A stretch of DNA of 64,000 bases, taken from positions 21,522,501 to 21,586,500 of the forward strand of contig OY720097.1 of NCBI GenBank assembly GCA_963082875.1, written 5' to 3'. A program made the position numbers and the translations under genes. A model generated the notes under the pieces. It saw only the letters and a program-made list of their open reading frames with translations. It ran no database searches and was not told the DNA's origin. Source of the DNA: Corella eumyota (Eukaryota; Chordata; Ascidiacea; Phlebobranchia; Corellidae). Of the stretch, positions 20,409 through 34,500 are shown piece after piece (within the stretch, counting starts at the first letter, position 1; each line of letters opens with the position of its first letter).

Positions 20409-21225
20409 ATGGTGAAATATTTTTTCGAAAGTCATTTTGGTGGAAAAACTAATGTTCAAAATAATAATGGGTTTTAACAATTTTTTTCAGTTTCTCACAA
20501 AAAAAAATCTTTCAAAAAAGAATTATAAAACTTAAAAACTAAAAAAGTGTATTAAGCATATTTTAAATCTATTTCATGTATATATATAACAAATAGATGC
20601 ATTTTTTTACCAGGTAACTTGCCTAAAATATACAACATAAATATTGCCTTCACTACTTCAAATATTTGTGAAAATTTGTTGCTAATATATAAAAACTGTA
20701 AATTATGAATCATGACGAAGTCTTACTAGTTATACATTATATGCTGGCAATTTACAATCAAAATAATTTCAAATTGTGTAAGTAAAAAATTGTAAATATT
20801 TAAAGATATGTCGATTAAACTTTGTTGTTATTTAACTGTGGAATACATCATGTTTTTTGTTTATTATTACTATTTCTGTTTTTTTTTTTAATTTTTATAT
20901 TGCCATTTATGTTTAAAAGTATCTTGAAATTTAGTTTTTTCGATTTGACATTGTTTAAAAATTGTTAATTTAATTTTCAATCAATTAAAATTTCAAGCTT
21001 TTTTCACTGTGATCAGTCGATTAATTAAAATTTTTTTAAACCAGATCAAAACATTTCTAACTGGTTAAAAAATAATGTCTGAAATATTTTTTTTTTTTTC
21101 GTATTTTTTGTTATTTACAGCTTCCTATGTTAATCAAGGTATTTTGTTTTTTTTTACAGTTTTTTATATTTATTTCATCAAAATAGTTTGTATATATCAA
21201 TCATAAAACTTATTTCTGTACTTTT

Positions 21226-21231
21226 AATAAA
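21226..21231 (+). terminator. Candidate Scm poly(A) signal AATAAA
   Basis: AATAAA followed by TTTGTGTT, about 820 bases after the Scm stop and only about 60 bases before the first satellite-related sequence. Other A-rich variants occur earlier in the presumed UTR (20409-21225), which otherwise shows no feature. Confidence 0.45.
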
Positions 21232-21289
21232 TTTGTGTTAGAATTTAAGTCTGTTTATTTCTGTTGTCCTTTTTAGGATACCTAAAGCA

Positions 21290-21355
21290 CCTAACCACGT
21301 GACCGTGTGACGTCATACCAATAACAAATTTTTAAAAAAAATTAAAAATTACCGT
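21290..21355 (+). repeat. Diverged satellite fragment at the left edge
   Basis: CTAACCACGTGACC, then CATACCAATAACAAATTTTT and AAAATTAAAAATTACCG. This loosely follows the order of motifs at the start of the satellite unit (GGTCACGTG, GGCCAATG, CATACAAATTTTTT, AAATTAAAAATTTT). It is far more diverged than any unit inside the array, as expected at an array edge. Confidence 0.45.
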
Positions 21356-24300
21356 GGTCACGCGATATTTTTGGCCAATGATATTGCATACAAATTTTTT
21401 GAAAAAAAATAAAAAATTTTAAATCGAAAAATAATTGTTGTGTTAGAACCGCACAGGTCCGATTACCGTGTTTACATAATATTTTTCGAAAATATTAATA
21501 TTCACAAAAGTTATGATACTTTTATTAAAAATTTATGAAATCTCAAAACCTAAAATTTTGTATTTTATTAGACGCGCATTGGCCTAACTAACATTCAAGA
21601 TAAAACATTTCGCGAAAATTTTCAGTAAAACAAAAGTTTGAGGTAATTTTTATTTTGGGTTTAATTAGGTCACGCGATATTTTTGGCCAATGATATTGCA
21701 TAAAAATTTAAAAAAAAAAAAAAAAAAATTTTAAATCGAAAAATAATTGTTGTGTTAGAACCGCACAGGTCCAATTACCGTGTTTACAAAATATTTTTTG
21801 AAAATATTAATATTCATAAAAGTTATGAAACTTTTATTAAAAATTTATGAAATCTCAAAACCTAAAATTTTGTATTTTATTAGACGCGCATTGGCCTAAC
21901 TAACATTCAAGATAAAACATTTCGCGAAAATTTTCAGTAAAACAAAAGTTTGAAGTAATTTTTATTTTGGGTTTAATTAGGTCACGTGATATTTTTGGCC
22001 AATGATATTGCATACAAATTTTTTGAAAAAAAATAAAAAATTTTAAATCGAAAAATAATTGTTGTGTTAGAACCGCACAGGTCCGATTACCGTATTTGCA
22101 TAACATTTTTCGAAAATATTAATATTCATAAAAGTTATGAAACTTTTATTAAAAATTTATAAAATTTCAAAACCTAAAATTTTGTATTTTATTAGACGCG
22201 CATTGGCCTAACTAACATTCAAGATAAAACATTTCGCGAAAATTTTCAGTAAAACAAAAGTTCGAGGTAGTTTTTATTTTGGTTTTCATTAGGTCACGTG
22301 ATATTTTTGGCCAATGATATTGCATACAAATTTTTTGAAAAATAGTTGTTGTGTTAGAACCGCACAGGTCCAATTACCGTGTTTACAAAATATTTTTTCA
22401 AAAATATTAATATTCATAAAAGTTATGAAACTTTTATTAAAAATTTATGAAATCTCAAAACCTAAAATTTTGTATTTTATTAGACGCGCATTGGCCTAAC
22501 TAACATTCAAGATAAAACATTTTGCGAAAATTTTCAGTAAAACAAAATTTTGAGGTAATTTTTATTTTGGTTTTCATTAGGTCACGTGATATTTTTGGCC
22601 AATGATATTGCATACAAATTTTTTGAAAAAAAATAAAAAATTTTAAATCGAAAAATAATTGTTGTGTTAGAACCGCACAGGTCCAATTACCGTGTTTACA
22701 AAATATTTTTTCAAAAATATTAATATTCATAAAAGTTATGAAACTTTTATTAAAAATTTATGAAATTTCAAAACCTAAAATTTTGTATTTTATTAGACGC
22801 GCATTGGCCTAACTAACATTCAAGATAAAACATTTTGCGAAAATTTTGAGTAAAACAAAAGTTTGAGGTAATTTTTATTTTGGGTTTAATTAGGTCACGT
22901 GATATTTTTGGCCAATGATATTGCATACAAATTTTTTGAAAAAAAAATTAAAAATTTTAAATCGAAAAATAATTGTTGTGTTAGAACCGCACAGGTCCAA
23001 TTACCGTGTTTACAAAATATTTTTTGAAAGTATTAATATTCATAAAAGTTATAAAACTTTTATTAAAATTTTATGAAATCTCAAAACCTAAAATTTTGTA
23101 TTTTATTAGACGCGCATTGGCCTAACTAACATTCAAGATAAAACATTTCGCGAAAATTTTCAGTAAAACAAAAGTTTGAGGTAATTTTTATTTTGGGTTT
23201 AATTAGGTCACGTGATATTTTTGGCTAATGATATTGCATACAAATTTTGTAAAAAAAAAATAAAAAATTTTAAATCGAAAAATAATTGTTGTGTTAGAAC
23301 CGCACAGGTCCAATTACCGTGTTTACAAAATATTTTTCGAAAATATTAATATTCATAAAAGTTATAAAACTTTTATTAAAATTTTATGAAATCTCAAAAC
23401 CTAAAATTTTGTATTTTATTAGACGCGCATTGGCCTAACTAACATTCAAGATAAAACATTTCGCGAAAATTTTCAGTAAAACAAAAGTTTGAGGTAATTT
23501 TTATTTTGGGTTTAATTAGGTCACGTGATATTTTTGGCCAATGATATTGCATACAAATTTTTTGAAAAAAAATAAAAAATTTTAAATCGAAAAATAATTG
23601 TTGTGTTAGAACCGCACAGGTCCGATTACCGTGTTTACATAATATTTTTCAAAAATATTAATATTCATAAAAGTTATGAAACTTTTATTAAAAATTTATG
23701 AAATCTCAAAACCTAAAATTTTGTATTTTATTAGACGCACATTGGCCTAACTAACATTCAAGATAAAACATTTCGCGAAAATTTTCAGTAAAACAAAAGT
23801 TTGAGGTAATTTTTATTTTGGGTTTAATTAGGTCACGTGATATTTTTGGCCAATGATATTGCATACAAGTTTTTTGAAAAAAAATAAAAAATTTTAAATC
23901 GAAAAATAATTGTTGTGTTAGAACCGCACAGGTCCGATTACCGTATTTGCATAATATTTTTCGAAAATATTAATATTCATAAAAGTTATGAAACTTTTAT
24001 TAAAAATTTATAAAATCTCAAAACCTAAAATTTTGTATTTTATTAGACGCGCATTGGCCTAACTAACATTCAAGATAAAACATTTCGCGAAAATTTTTAG
24101 TAAAACAAAAGTTCGAGGTAGTTTTTATTTTGGTTTTCATTAGGTCACGTGATATTTTTGGCCAATGATATTGCATACAAATTTTTTGAAAAAAAATAAA
24201 AAATTTTAAATCGAAAAATAATTGTTGTGTTAGAACCGCACAGGTCCAATTACCGTGTTTACAAAATATTTTTTCAAAAATATTAATATTCATAAAAGTT

Positions 24301-26433
24301 ATGAAACTTTTATTAAAAATTTATGAAATCTCAAAACCTAAAATTTTGTATTTTATTAGACGCGCATTGGCCTAACTAACATTCAAGATAAAACATTTTG
24401 CGAAAATTTTCAGTAAAACAAAATTTTGAGGTAATTTTTATTTTGGTTTTCATTAGGTCACGTGATATTTTTGGCCAATGATATTGCATACAAATTTTTT
24501 GAAAAAAAATAAAAAATTTTAAATCGAAAAATAATTGTTGTGTTAGAACCGCACAGGTCCAATTACCGTGTTTACAAAATATTTTTTCAAAAATATTAAT
24601 ATTCATAAAAGTTATGAAACTTTTATTAAAAATTTATGAAATCTCAAAACCTAAAATTTTGTATTTTATTAGACGCGCATTGGCTTAACTAACATTCAAG
24701 ATAAAACATTTTGCAAAAATTTTGAGTAAAACAAAAGTTTGAGGTAATTTTTATTTTGGGTTTAATTAGGTCACGTGATATTTTTGGCCAATGATATTGC
24801 ATACAAATTTTTTGAAAAAAAAATTAAAAATTTTAAATCGAAAAATAATTGTTGTGTTAGAACCGCACAGGTCCAATTACCGTGTTTACAAAATATTTTT
24901 TGAAAGTATTAATATTCATAAAAGTTATAAAACTTTTATTAAAATTTTATAAAATCTCAAAACCTAAAATTTTGTATTTTATTAGACGCGCATTGGCCTA
25001 ACTAACATTCAAGATAAAACATTTCGCGAAAATTTTCAGTAAAACAAAAGTTTGAGGTAATTTTTATTTTGGGTTTAATTAGGTCACGTGATATTTTTGG
25101 CCAATGATATTGCATACAAATTTTGTAAAAAAAAAATAAAAAATTTTAAATCGAAAAATAATTGTTGTGTTAGAACCGCACAGGTCCAATTACCGTGTTT
25201 ACAAAATATTTTTCGAAAATATTAATATTCATAAAAGTTATAAAACTTTTATTAAAAATTTATGAAATCTCAAAACCTAAAATTTTGTATTTTATTAGAC
25301 GCGCATTGGCCTAACTAACATTCAAGATAAAACATTTCCTAAAAATTTTCAGTAAAACAAAAGTTTGAGGTAATTTTTATTTTGGGTTTAATTAGGTCAC
25401 GTGATATTTTTGGCCAATGATATTGCATACAAATTTTTTGAAAAAAAATAAAAAATTTTAAATCGAAAAATAATTGTTGTGTTAGAACCGCACAGATCCA
25501 ATTACCGTGTTTACAAAATATTTTTTGAAAGTATTAATATTCATAAAAGTTATAAAACTTTTATTAAAATTTTATGAAATCTCAAAACCTAAAATTTTGT
25601 ATTTTATTAGACGCGCATTGGCCTAACTAACATTCAAGATAAAACATTTCCTAAAAATTTTCAGTAAAACAAAAGTTTGAGGTAATTTTTATTTTGGGTT
25701 TAATTAGGTCACGTGATATTTTTGGCCAATGATATTGCATACAAATTTTTTGAAAAAAAATAAAAAATTTTAAATCGAAAAATAATTGTTGTGTTAGAAC
25801 CGCACAGGTCCAATTACCGTGTTTACAAAATATTTTTTGAAAGTATTAATATTCATAAAAGTTATAAAACTTTTATTAAAATTTTATGAAATCTCAAAAC
25901 CTAAAATTTTGTATTTTATTAGACGCGCATTGGCCTAACTAACATTCAAGATAAAACATTTCGCGAAAATTTTCAGTAAAACAAAAGTTTGAGGTAATTT
26001 TTATTTTGGGTTTAATTAGGTCACGTGATATTTTTGGCCAATGATATTGCATACAAATTTTGTAAAAAAAAAATAAAAAATTTTAAATCGAAAAATAATT
26101 GTTGTGTTAGAACCGCACAGGTCCAATTACCGTGTTTACAAAATATTTTTCGAAAATATTAATATTCATAAAAGTTATAAAACTTTTATTAAAATTTTAT
26201 GAAATCTCAAAACCTAAAATTTTGTATTTTATTAGACGCGCATTGGCCTAACTAACATTCAAGATAAAACATTTCCTAAAAATTTTCAGTAAAACAAAAG
26301 TTTGAGGTAATTTTTATTTTGGGTTTAATTAGGTCACGTGATATTTTTGGCCAATGATATTGCATACAAATTTTTTGAAAAAAAATAAAAAATTTTAAAT
26401 CGAAAAATAATTGTTGTGTTAGAACCGCACAGG

Positions 26434-29400
26434 TCCAATTACAGTAATTACATAATATTTTTCAAAAATATTAATATTCATAAAAGTTATGAAACTTTAA
26501 TTAAAAATTTATGAATTCTTAAAACCTAAAATTTTGTATTTTATTAGACGCACATTGGCCTAACTAACATTTAAGATAAAACATTTCGCGAAAATTTTCA
26601 GTAAAACAAAAGTTTGAGGTAATTTTTATTTTGGGTTTAATTAGGTCACGTGATATTTTTGGCCAATGAGATTGCATACAAAATTTTTGAAAAAAAATAA
26701 AAAATTTTAAATCGAAAAATAATTGTTGTGTTAGAACCGCACAGGTCCAATTACCGTGTTTACAAAATATTTTTTCAAAAATATTAATATTCATAAAAGT
26801 TATGAAACTTTTATTAAAAATTTATGAAATCTCAAAACCTAAAATTTTGTATTTTATTAGACGCGCATTGGCCTAACTAACATTCAAGATCAAATATTTC
26901 GCGAAAATTTTCAGTAAAACAAAAGTTTGAGGTAATTTTTATTTTGGGTTTAATTAGGTCACGTGATATTTTTGGCCAATGAGATTGCATACAAATTTTT
27001 TGAAAAAAAATAAAAAATTTTAAATCGAAAAATAATTGTTGTGTTAGAACCGCACAGGTCCAATTACCGTGTTTACAAAATTTTTTTTCGAAAATATTAA
27101 TATTCATAAAAGTTATGAAACTTTTATTAAAAATTTATGAAATCTCAAAACCTAAAATTTTGTATTTTATTAGACGCACATTGGCCTAACTAACATTCAA
27201 GATAAAACATTTCGCGAAAATTTTCAGTAAAACAAAAGTTTGAGGTAATTTTTATTTTGGGTTTAATTAGGTCACGTGATATTTTTGGCCAATGATATTG
27301 CATACAAGTTTTTTGAAAAAAAATAAAAAATTTTAAATCGAAAAATAATTGTTGTGTTAGAACCGCACAGGTCCGATTACCGTATTTGCATAATATTTTT
27401 CGAAAATATTAATATTCATAAAAGTTATGAAACTTTTATTAAAAATTTATAAAATCTCAAAACCTAAAATTTTGTATTTTATTAGACGCGCATTGGCCTA
27501 ACTAACATTCAAGATAAAACATTTCGCGAAAATTTTTAGTAAAACAAAAGTTCGAGGTAGTTTTTATTTTGGTTTTCACTAGGTCACGTGATATTTTTGG
27601 CCAATGATATTGCATACAAATTTTTTGAAAAAAAATAAAAAATTTTAAATCGAAAAATAATTGTTGTGTTAGAACCGCACAGGTCCAATTACCGTGTTTA
27701 CAAAATATTTTTTCAAAAATATTAATATTCATAAAAGTTATGAAACTTTTATTAAAAATTTATGAAATCTCAAAACCTAAAATTTTGTATTTTATTAGAC
27801 GCGCATTGGCCTAACTAACATTCAAGATAAAACATTTTGCGAAAATTTTCAGTAAAACAAAATTTTGAGGTAATTTTTATTTTGGTTTTCATTAGGTCAC
27901 GTGATATTTTTGGCCAATGATATTGCATACAAATTTTTTGAAAAAAAATAAAAAATTTTAAATCGAAAAATAATTGTTGTGTTAGAACCGCACAGGTCTA
28001 ATTACCGTGTTTACAAAATATTTTTTCAAAAATATTAATATTCATAAAAGTTATGAAACTTTTATTAAAAATTTATGAAATCTCAAAACCTAAAATTTTG
28101 TATTTTATTAGACGCGCATTGGCTTAACTAACATTCAAGATAAAACATTTTGCAAAAATTTTGAGTAAAACAAAAGTTTGAGGTAATTTTTATTTTGGGT
28201 TTAATTAGGTCACGTGATATTTTTGGCCAATGATATTGCATACAAATTTTTTGAAAAAAAAATTAAAAATTTTAAATCGAAAAATAATTGTTGTGTTAGA
28301 ACCGCACAGGTCCAATTACCGTGTTTACAAAATATTTTTTGAAAGTATTAATATTCATAAAAGTTATAAAACTTTTATTAAAATTTTATGAAATCTCAAA
28401 ACCTAAAATTTTGTATTTTATTAGACGCGCATTGGCCTAACTAACATTCAAGATAAAACATTTCGCGAAAATTTTCAGTAAAACAAAAGTTTGAGGTAAT
28501 TTTTATTTTGGGTTTAATTAGGTCACGTGATATTTTTGGCCAATGATATTGCATACAAATTTTGTAAAAAAAAAATAAAAAATTTTAAATCGAAAAATAA
28601 TTGTTGTGTTAGAACCGCACAGGTCCAATTACCGTGTTTACAAAATATTTTTCGAAAATATTAATATTCATAAAAGTTATAAAACTTTTATTAAAAATTT
28701 ATGAAATCTCAAAACCTAAAATTTTGTATTTTATTAGACGCGCATTGGCCTAACTAACATTCAAGATAAAACATTTCCTAAAAATTTTCAGTAAAACAAA
28801 AGTTTGAGGTAATTTTTATTTTGGGTTTAATTAGGTCACGTGATATTTTTGGCCAATGATATTGCATACAAATTTTTTGAAAAAAAATAAAAAATTTTAA
28901 ATCGAAAAATAATTGTTGTGTTAGAACCGCACAGGTCCAATTACCGTGTTTACAAAATATTTTTTGAAAGTATTAATATTCATAAAAGTTATAAAACTTT
29001 TATTAAAATTTTATGAAATCTCAAAACCTAAAATTTTGTATTTTATTAGACGCGCATTGGCCTAACTAACATTCAAGATAAAACATTTCGCGAAAATTTT
29101 CAGTAAAACAAAAGTTTGAGGTAATTTTTATTTTGGGTTTAATTAGGTCACGTGATATTTTTGGCCAATGATATTGCATACAAATTTTGTAAAAAAAAAA
29201 TAAAAAATTTTAAATCGAAAAATAATTGTTGTGTTAGAACCGCACAGGTCCAATTACCGTGTTTACAAAATATTTTTCGAAAATATTAATATTCATAAAA
29301 GTTATAAAACTTTTATTAAAATTTTATGAAATCTCAAAACCTAAAATTTTGTATTTTATTAGACGCGCATTGGCCTAACTAACATTCAAGATAAAACATT

Positions 29401-29560
29401 TCCTAAAAATTTTCAGTAAAACAAAAGTTTGAGGTAATTTTTATTTTGGGTTTAATTAGGTCACGTGATATTTTTGGCCAATGATATTGCATACAAATTT
29501 TTTGAAAAAAAATAAAAAATTTTAAATCGAAAAATAATTGTTGTGTTAGAACCGCACAGG
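26434..29560 (+). repeat. Higher-order repeat, 10-unit period (3127 bp), first copy
   Basis: A distinctive set of unit variants recurs 3127 bases on. Markers are ACATTTAAGATAAAACATTT at about 26569 and 29696, the neighbouring GATCAAATATTTCGCGAAAA units, and units with GGCCAATGAGATTGC. The same set recurs at 32.7 kb (3025 bases on, shortened by a truncated unit) and at 37.6 kb. The outer limits are approximate because the phase of a higher-order unit is arbitrary. Confidence 0.7.
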
Positions 29561-31320
29561 TCCGATTACCGTGTTTACATAATATTTTTCAAAAATATTA
29601 ATATTCATAAAAGTTATGAAACTTTAATTAAAAATTTATGAATTCTTAAAACCTAAAATTTTGTATTTTATTAGACGCACATTGGCCTAACTAACATTTA
29701 AGATAAAACATTTCGCGAAAATTTTCAGTAAAACAAAAGTTTGAGGTAATTTTTATTTTGGGTTTAATTAGGTCACGTGATATTTTTGGCCAATGAGATT
29801 GCATACAAAATTTTTGAAAAAAAATAAAAAATTTTAAATCGAAAAATAATTGTTGTGTTAGAACCGCACAGGTCCAATTACCGTGTTTACAAAATATTTT
29901 TTCAAAAATATTAATATTCATAAAAGTTATGAAACTTTTATTAAAAATTTATGAAATCTCAAAACCTAAAATTTTGTATTTTATTAGACGCGCATTGGCC
30001 TAACTAACATTCAAGATCAAATATTTCGCGAAAATTTTCAGTAAAACAAAAGTTTGAGGTAATTTTTATTTTGGGTTTAATTAGGTCACGTGATATTTTT
30101 GGCCAATGAGATTGCATACAAATTTTTTGAAAAAAAATAAAAAATTTTAAATCGAAAAATAATTGTTGTGTTAGAACCGCACAGGTCCAATTACCGTGTT
30201 TACAAAATTTTTTTTCGAAAATATTAATATTCATAAAAGTTATGAAACTTTTATTAAAAATTTATGAATTCTCAAAACCTAAAATTTTGTATTTTATTAG
30301 ACGCACATTGGCCTAACTAACATTCAAGATAAAACATTTCGCAAAAATTTTTAGTAAAACAAAAGTTTGAGGTAATTTTTATTTTGGGTTTAATTAGGTC
30401 ACGTGATATTTTTGGCCAATGAGATTGCATACAAAATTTTTGAAAAAAAATAAAAAATTTTAAATCGAAAAATAATTGTTGTGTTAGAACCGCACAGGTC
30501 CAATTACCGTGTTTACAAAATATTTTTTCAAAAATATTAATATTCATAAAAGTTATGAAACTTTTATTAAAAATTTATGAAATCTCAAAACCTAAAATTT
30601 TGTATTTTATTAGACGCGCATTGGCCTAACTAACATTCAAGATCAAATATTTCGCGAAAATTTTCAGTAAAACAAAAGTTTGAGGTAATTTTTATTTTGG
30701 GTTTAATTAGGTCACGTGATATTTTTGGCCAATGAGATTGCATACAAATTTTTTAAAAAAAAATAAAAAATTTTAAATCGAAAAATAATTGTTGTGTTAG
30801 AACCGCACAGGTCCAATTACCGTGTTTACAAAATTTTTTTTCGAAAATATTAATATTCATAAAAGTTATGAAACTTTTATTAAAAATTTATGAATTCTCA
30901 AAACCTAAAATTTTGTTATTTATTAGACGCACATTGGCCTAACTAACATTCAAGATAAAACATTTCGCGAAAATTTTTAGTAAAACAAAAGTTTGAGGTA
31001 ATTTTTATTTTGGGTTTAATTAGGTCACGTGATATTTTTGGCCAATGATATTGAATACAAATTTTTTGAAAAAAAATAAAAAATTTTAAATCGAAAAATA
31101 ATTGTTGTGTTAGAACCGCACATGTCCAATTACCGTGTTTACAAAATATTTTTCGAAAATATTAATATTCATAAAAGTTATAAAACTTTTATTAAAATTT
31201 TATGAAATCTCAAAACCTAAAATTTTGTATTTTATTAGACGCGCATTGGCCTAACTAACATTCAAGATAAAACATTTCGTGAAAATTTTCAGTAAAACAA
31301 AAGTTTGAGGTAATTTTTAT

Positions 31321-31530
31321 TTTGGGTTTAATTAGGTCACGTGATATTTTTGGCCAATGATATTGCATACAAATTAATATTCATAAAAGTTATAAAACTT
31401 TTATTAAAAATTTATGAAATCTCAAAACCTAAAATTTTGTATTTTATTAGACGCGCATTGGCCTAACTAACATTCAAGATAAAACATTTCCTAAAAATTT
31501 TCAGTAAAACAAAAGTTTGAGGTAATTTTT
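31321..31530 (+). repeat. Truncated satellite unit (about 105 bases lost)
   Basis: At about 31370 the sequence passes directly from TTGCATACAAATT to AATATTCATAAAAGTT, skipping the A/T-rich segment and the GTTAGAACCGCACAGG core. An identical junction recurs near 36266, 4896 bases on. It therefore arose once and was copied as part of a larger block. Confidence 0.85.
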
Positions 31531-34500
31531 ATTTTGGGTTTAATTAGGTCACGTGATATTTTTGGCCAATGATATTGCATACAAATTTTTTGAAAAAAAA
31601 TAAAAAATTTTAAATCGAAAAATAATTGTTGTGTTAGAACCGCACAGGTCCAATTACCGTGTTTACAAAATATTTTTTGAAAGTATTAATATTCATAAAA
31701 GTTATAAAACTTTTATTAAAATTTTATGAAATCTCAAAACCTAAAATTTTGTATTTTATTAGACGCGCATTGGCCTAACTAACATTCAAGATAAAACATT
31801 TCGCGAAAATTTTCAGTAAAACAAAAGTTTGAGGTAATTTTTATTTTGGGTTTAATTAGGTCACGTGATATTTTTGGCCAATGATATTGCATACAAATTT
31901 TTTGAAAAAAAATAAAAAATTTTAAATCGAAAAATAATTGTTGTGTTAGAACCGCACAGGTCCAATTACCGTGTTTACAAAATATTTTTTGAAAGTATTA
32001 ATATTCATAAAAGTTATAAAACTTTTATTAAAATTTTATGAAATCTCAAAACCTAAAATTTTGTATTTTATTAGACGCGCATTGGCCTAACTAACATTCA
32101 AGATAAAACATTTCGCGAAAATTTTCAGTAAAACAAAAGTTTGAGGTAATTTTTATTTTGGGTTTAATTAGGTCACGTGATAATTTTGGCCAATGATATT
32201 GCATACAAATTTTGTAAAAAAAAAATAAAAAATTTTAAATCGAAAAATAATTGTTGTGTTAGAACCGCACAGGTCCAATTACCGTGTTTACAAAATATTT
32301 TTCGAAAATATTAATATTCATAAAAGTTATAAAACTTTTATTAAAATTTTATGAAATCTCAAAACCTAAAATTTTGTATTTTATTAGACGCGCATTGGCC
32401 TAACTAACATTCAAGATAAAACATTTCCTAAAAATTTTCAGTAAAACAAAAGTTTGAGGTAATTTTTATTTTGGGTTTAATTAGGTCACGTGATATTTTT
32501 GGCCAATGATATTGCATACAAATTTTTTGAAAAAAAATAAAAAATTTTAAATCGAAAAATAATTGTTGTGTTAGAACCGCACAGGTCCGATTACCGTGTT
32601 TACATAATATTTTTCAAAAATATTAATATTCATAAAAGTTATGAAACTTTAATTAAAAATTTATGAATTCTTAAAACCTAAAATTTTGTATTTTATTAGA
32701 CGCACATTGGCCTAACTAACATTTAAGATAAAACATTTCGCGAAAATTTTCAGTAAAACAAAAGTTTGAGGTAATTTTTATTTTGGGTTTAATTAGGTCA
32801 CGTGATATTTTTGGCCAATGAGATTGCATACAAAATTTTTGAAAAAAAATAAAAAATTTTAAATCGAAAAATAATTGTTGTGTTAGAACCGCACAGGTCC
32901 AATTACCGTGTTTACAAAATATTTTTTCAAAAATATTAATATTCATAAAAGTTATGAAACTTTTATTAAAAATTTATGAAATCTCAAAACCTAAAATTTT
33001 GTATTTTATTAGACGCGCATTGGCCTAACTAACATTCAAGATCAAATATTTCGCGAAAATTTTCAGTAAAACAAAAGTTTGAGGTAATTTTTATTTTGGG
33101 TTTAATTAGGTCACGTGATATTTTTGGCCAATGAGATTGCATACAAATTTTTTGAAAAAAAATAAAAAATTTTAAATCGAAAAATAATTGTTGTGTTAGA
33201 ACCGCACAGGTCCAATTACCGTGTTTACAAAATTTTTTTTCGAAAATATTAATATTCATAAAAGTTATGAAACTTTTATTAAAAATTTATGAATTCTCAA
33301 AACCTAAAATTTTGTATTTTATTAGACGCACATTGGCCTAACTAACATTCAAGATAAAACATTTCGCAAAAATTTTTAGTAAAACAAAAGTTTGAGGTAA
33401 TTTTTATTTTGGGTTTAATTAGGTCACGTGATATTTTTGGCCAATGAGATTGCATACAAAATTTTTGAAAAAAAATAAAAAATTTTAAATCGAAAAATAA
33501 TTGTTGTGTTAGAACCGCACAGGTCCAATTACCGTGTTTACAAAATATTTTTTCAAAAATATTAATATTCATAAAAGTTATGAAACTTTTATTAAAAATT
33601 TATGAAATCTCAAAACCTAAAATTTTGTATTTTATTAGACGCGCATTGGCCTAACTAACATTCAAGATCAAATATTTCGCGAAAATTTTCAGTAAAACAA
33701 AAGTTTGAGGTAATTTTTATTTTGGGTTTAATTAGGTCACGTGATATTTTTGGCCAATGAGATTGCATACAAATTTTTTAAAAAAAAATAAAAAATTTTA
33801 AATCGAAAAATAATTGTTGTGTTAGAACCGCACAGGTCCAATTACCGTGTTTACAAAATTTTTTTTTGAAAATATTAATATTCATAAAAGTTATGAAACT
33901 TTTATTAAAAATTTATGAATTCTCAAAACCTAAAATTTTGTTATTTATTAGACGCACATTGGCCTAACTAACATTCAAGATAAAACATTTCGCGAAAATT
34001 TTTAGTAAAACAAAAGTTTGAGGTAATTTTTATTTTGGGTTTAATTAGGTCACGTGATATTTTTGGCCAATGATATTGAATACAAATTTTTTGAAAAAAA
34101 ATAAAAAATTTTAAATCGAAAAATAATTGTTGTGTTAGAACCGCACATGTCCAATTACCCTGTTTACAAAATATTTTTCGAAAATATTAATATTCATAAA
34201 AGTTATAAAACTTTTATTAAAATTTTATGAAATCTCAAAACCTAAAATTTTGTATTTTATTAGACGCGCATTGGCCTAACTAACATTCAAGATAAAACAT
34301 TTCGTGAAAATTTTCAGTAAAACAAAAGTTTGAGGTAATTTTTATTTTGGGTTTAATTAGGTCACGTGATATTTTTGGCCAATGATATTGCATACAAATT
34401 TTTTAAAAAAAAATAAAAAATTTTAAATCGAAAATAATTGTTGTGTTAGAACCGCACAGGTCCAATTACCGTGTTTACAAAATATTTTTCGAAAATATTA

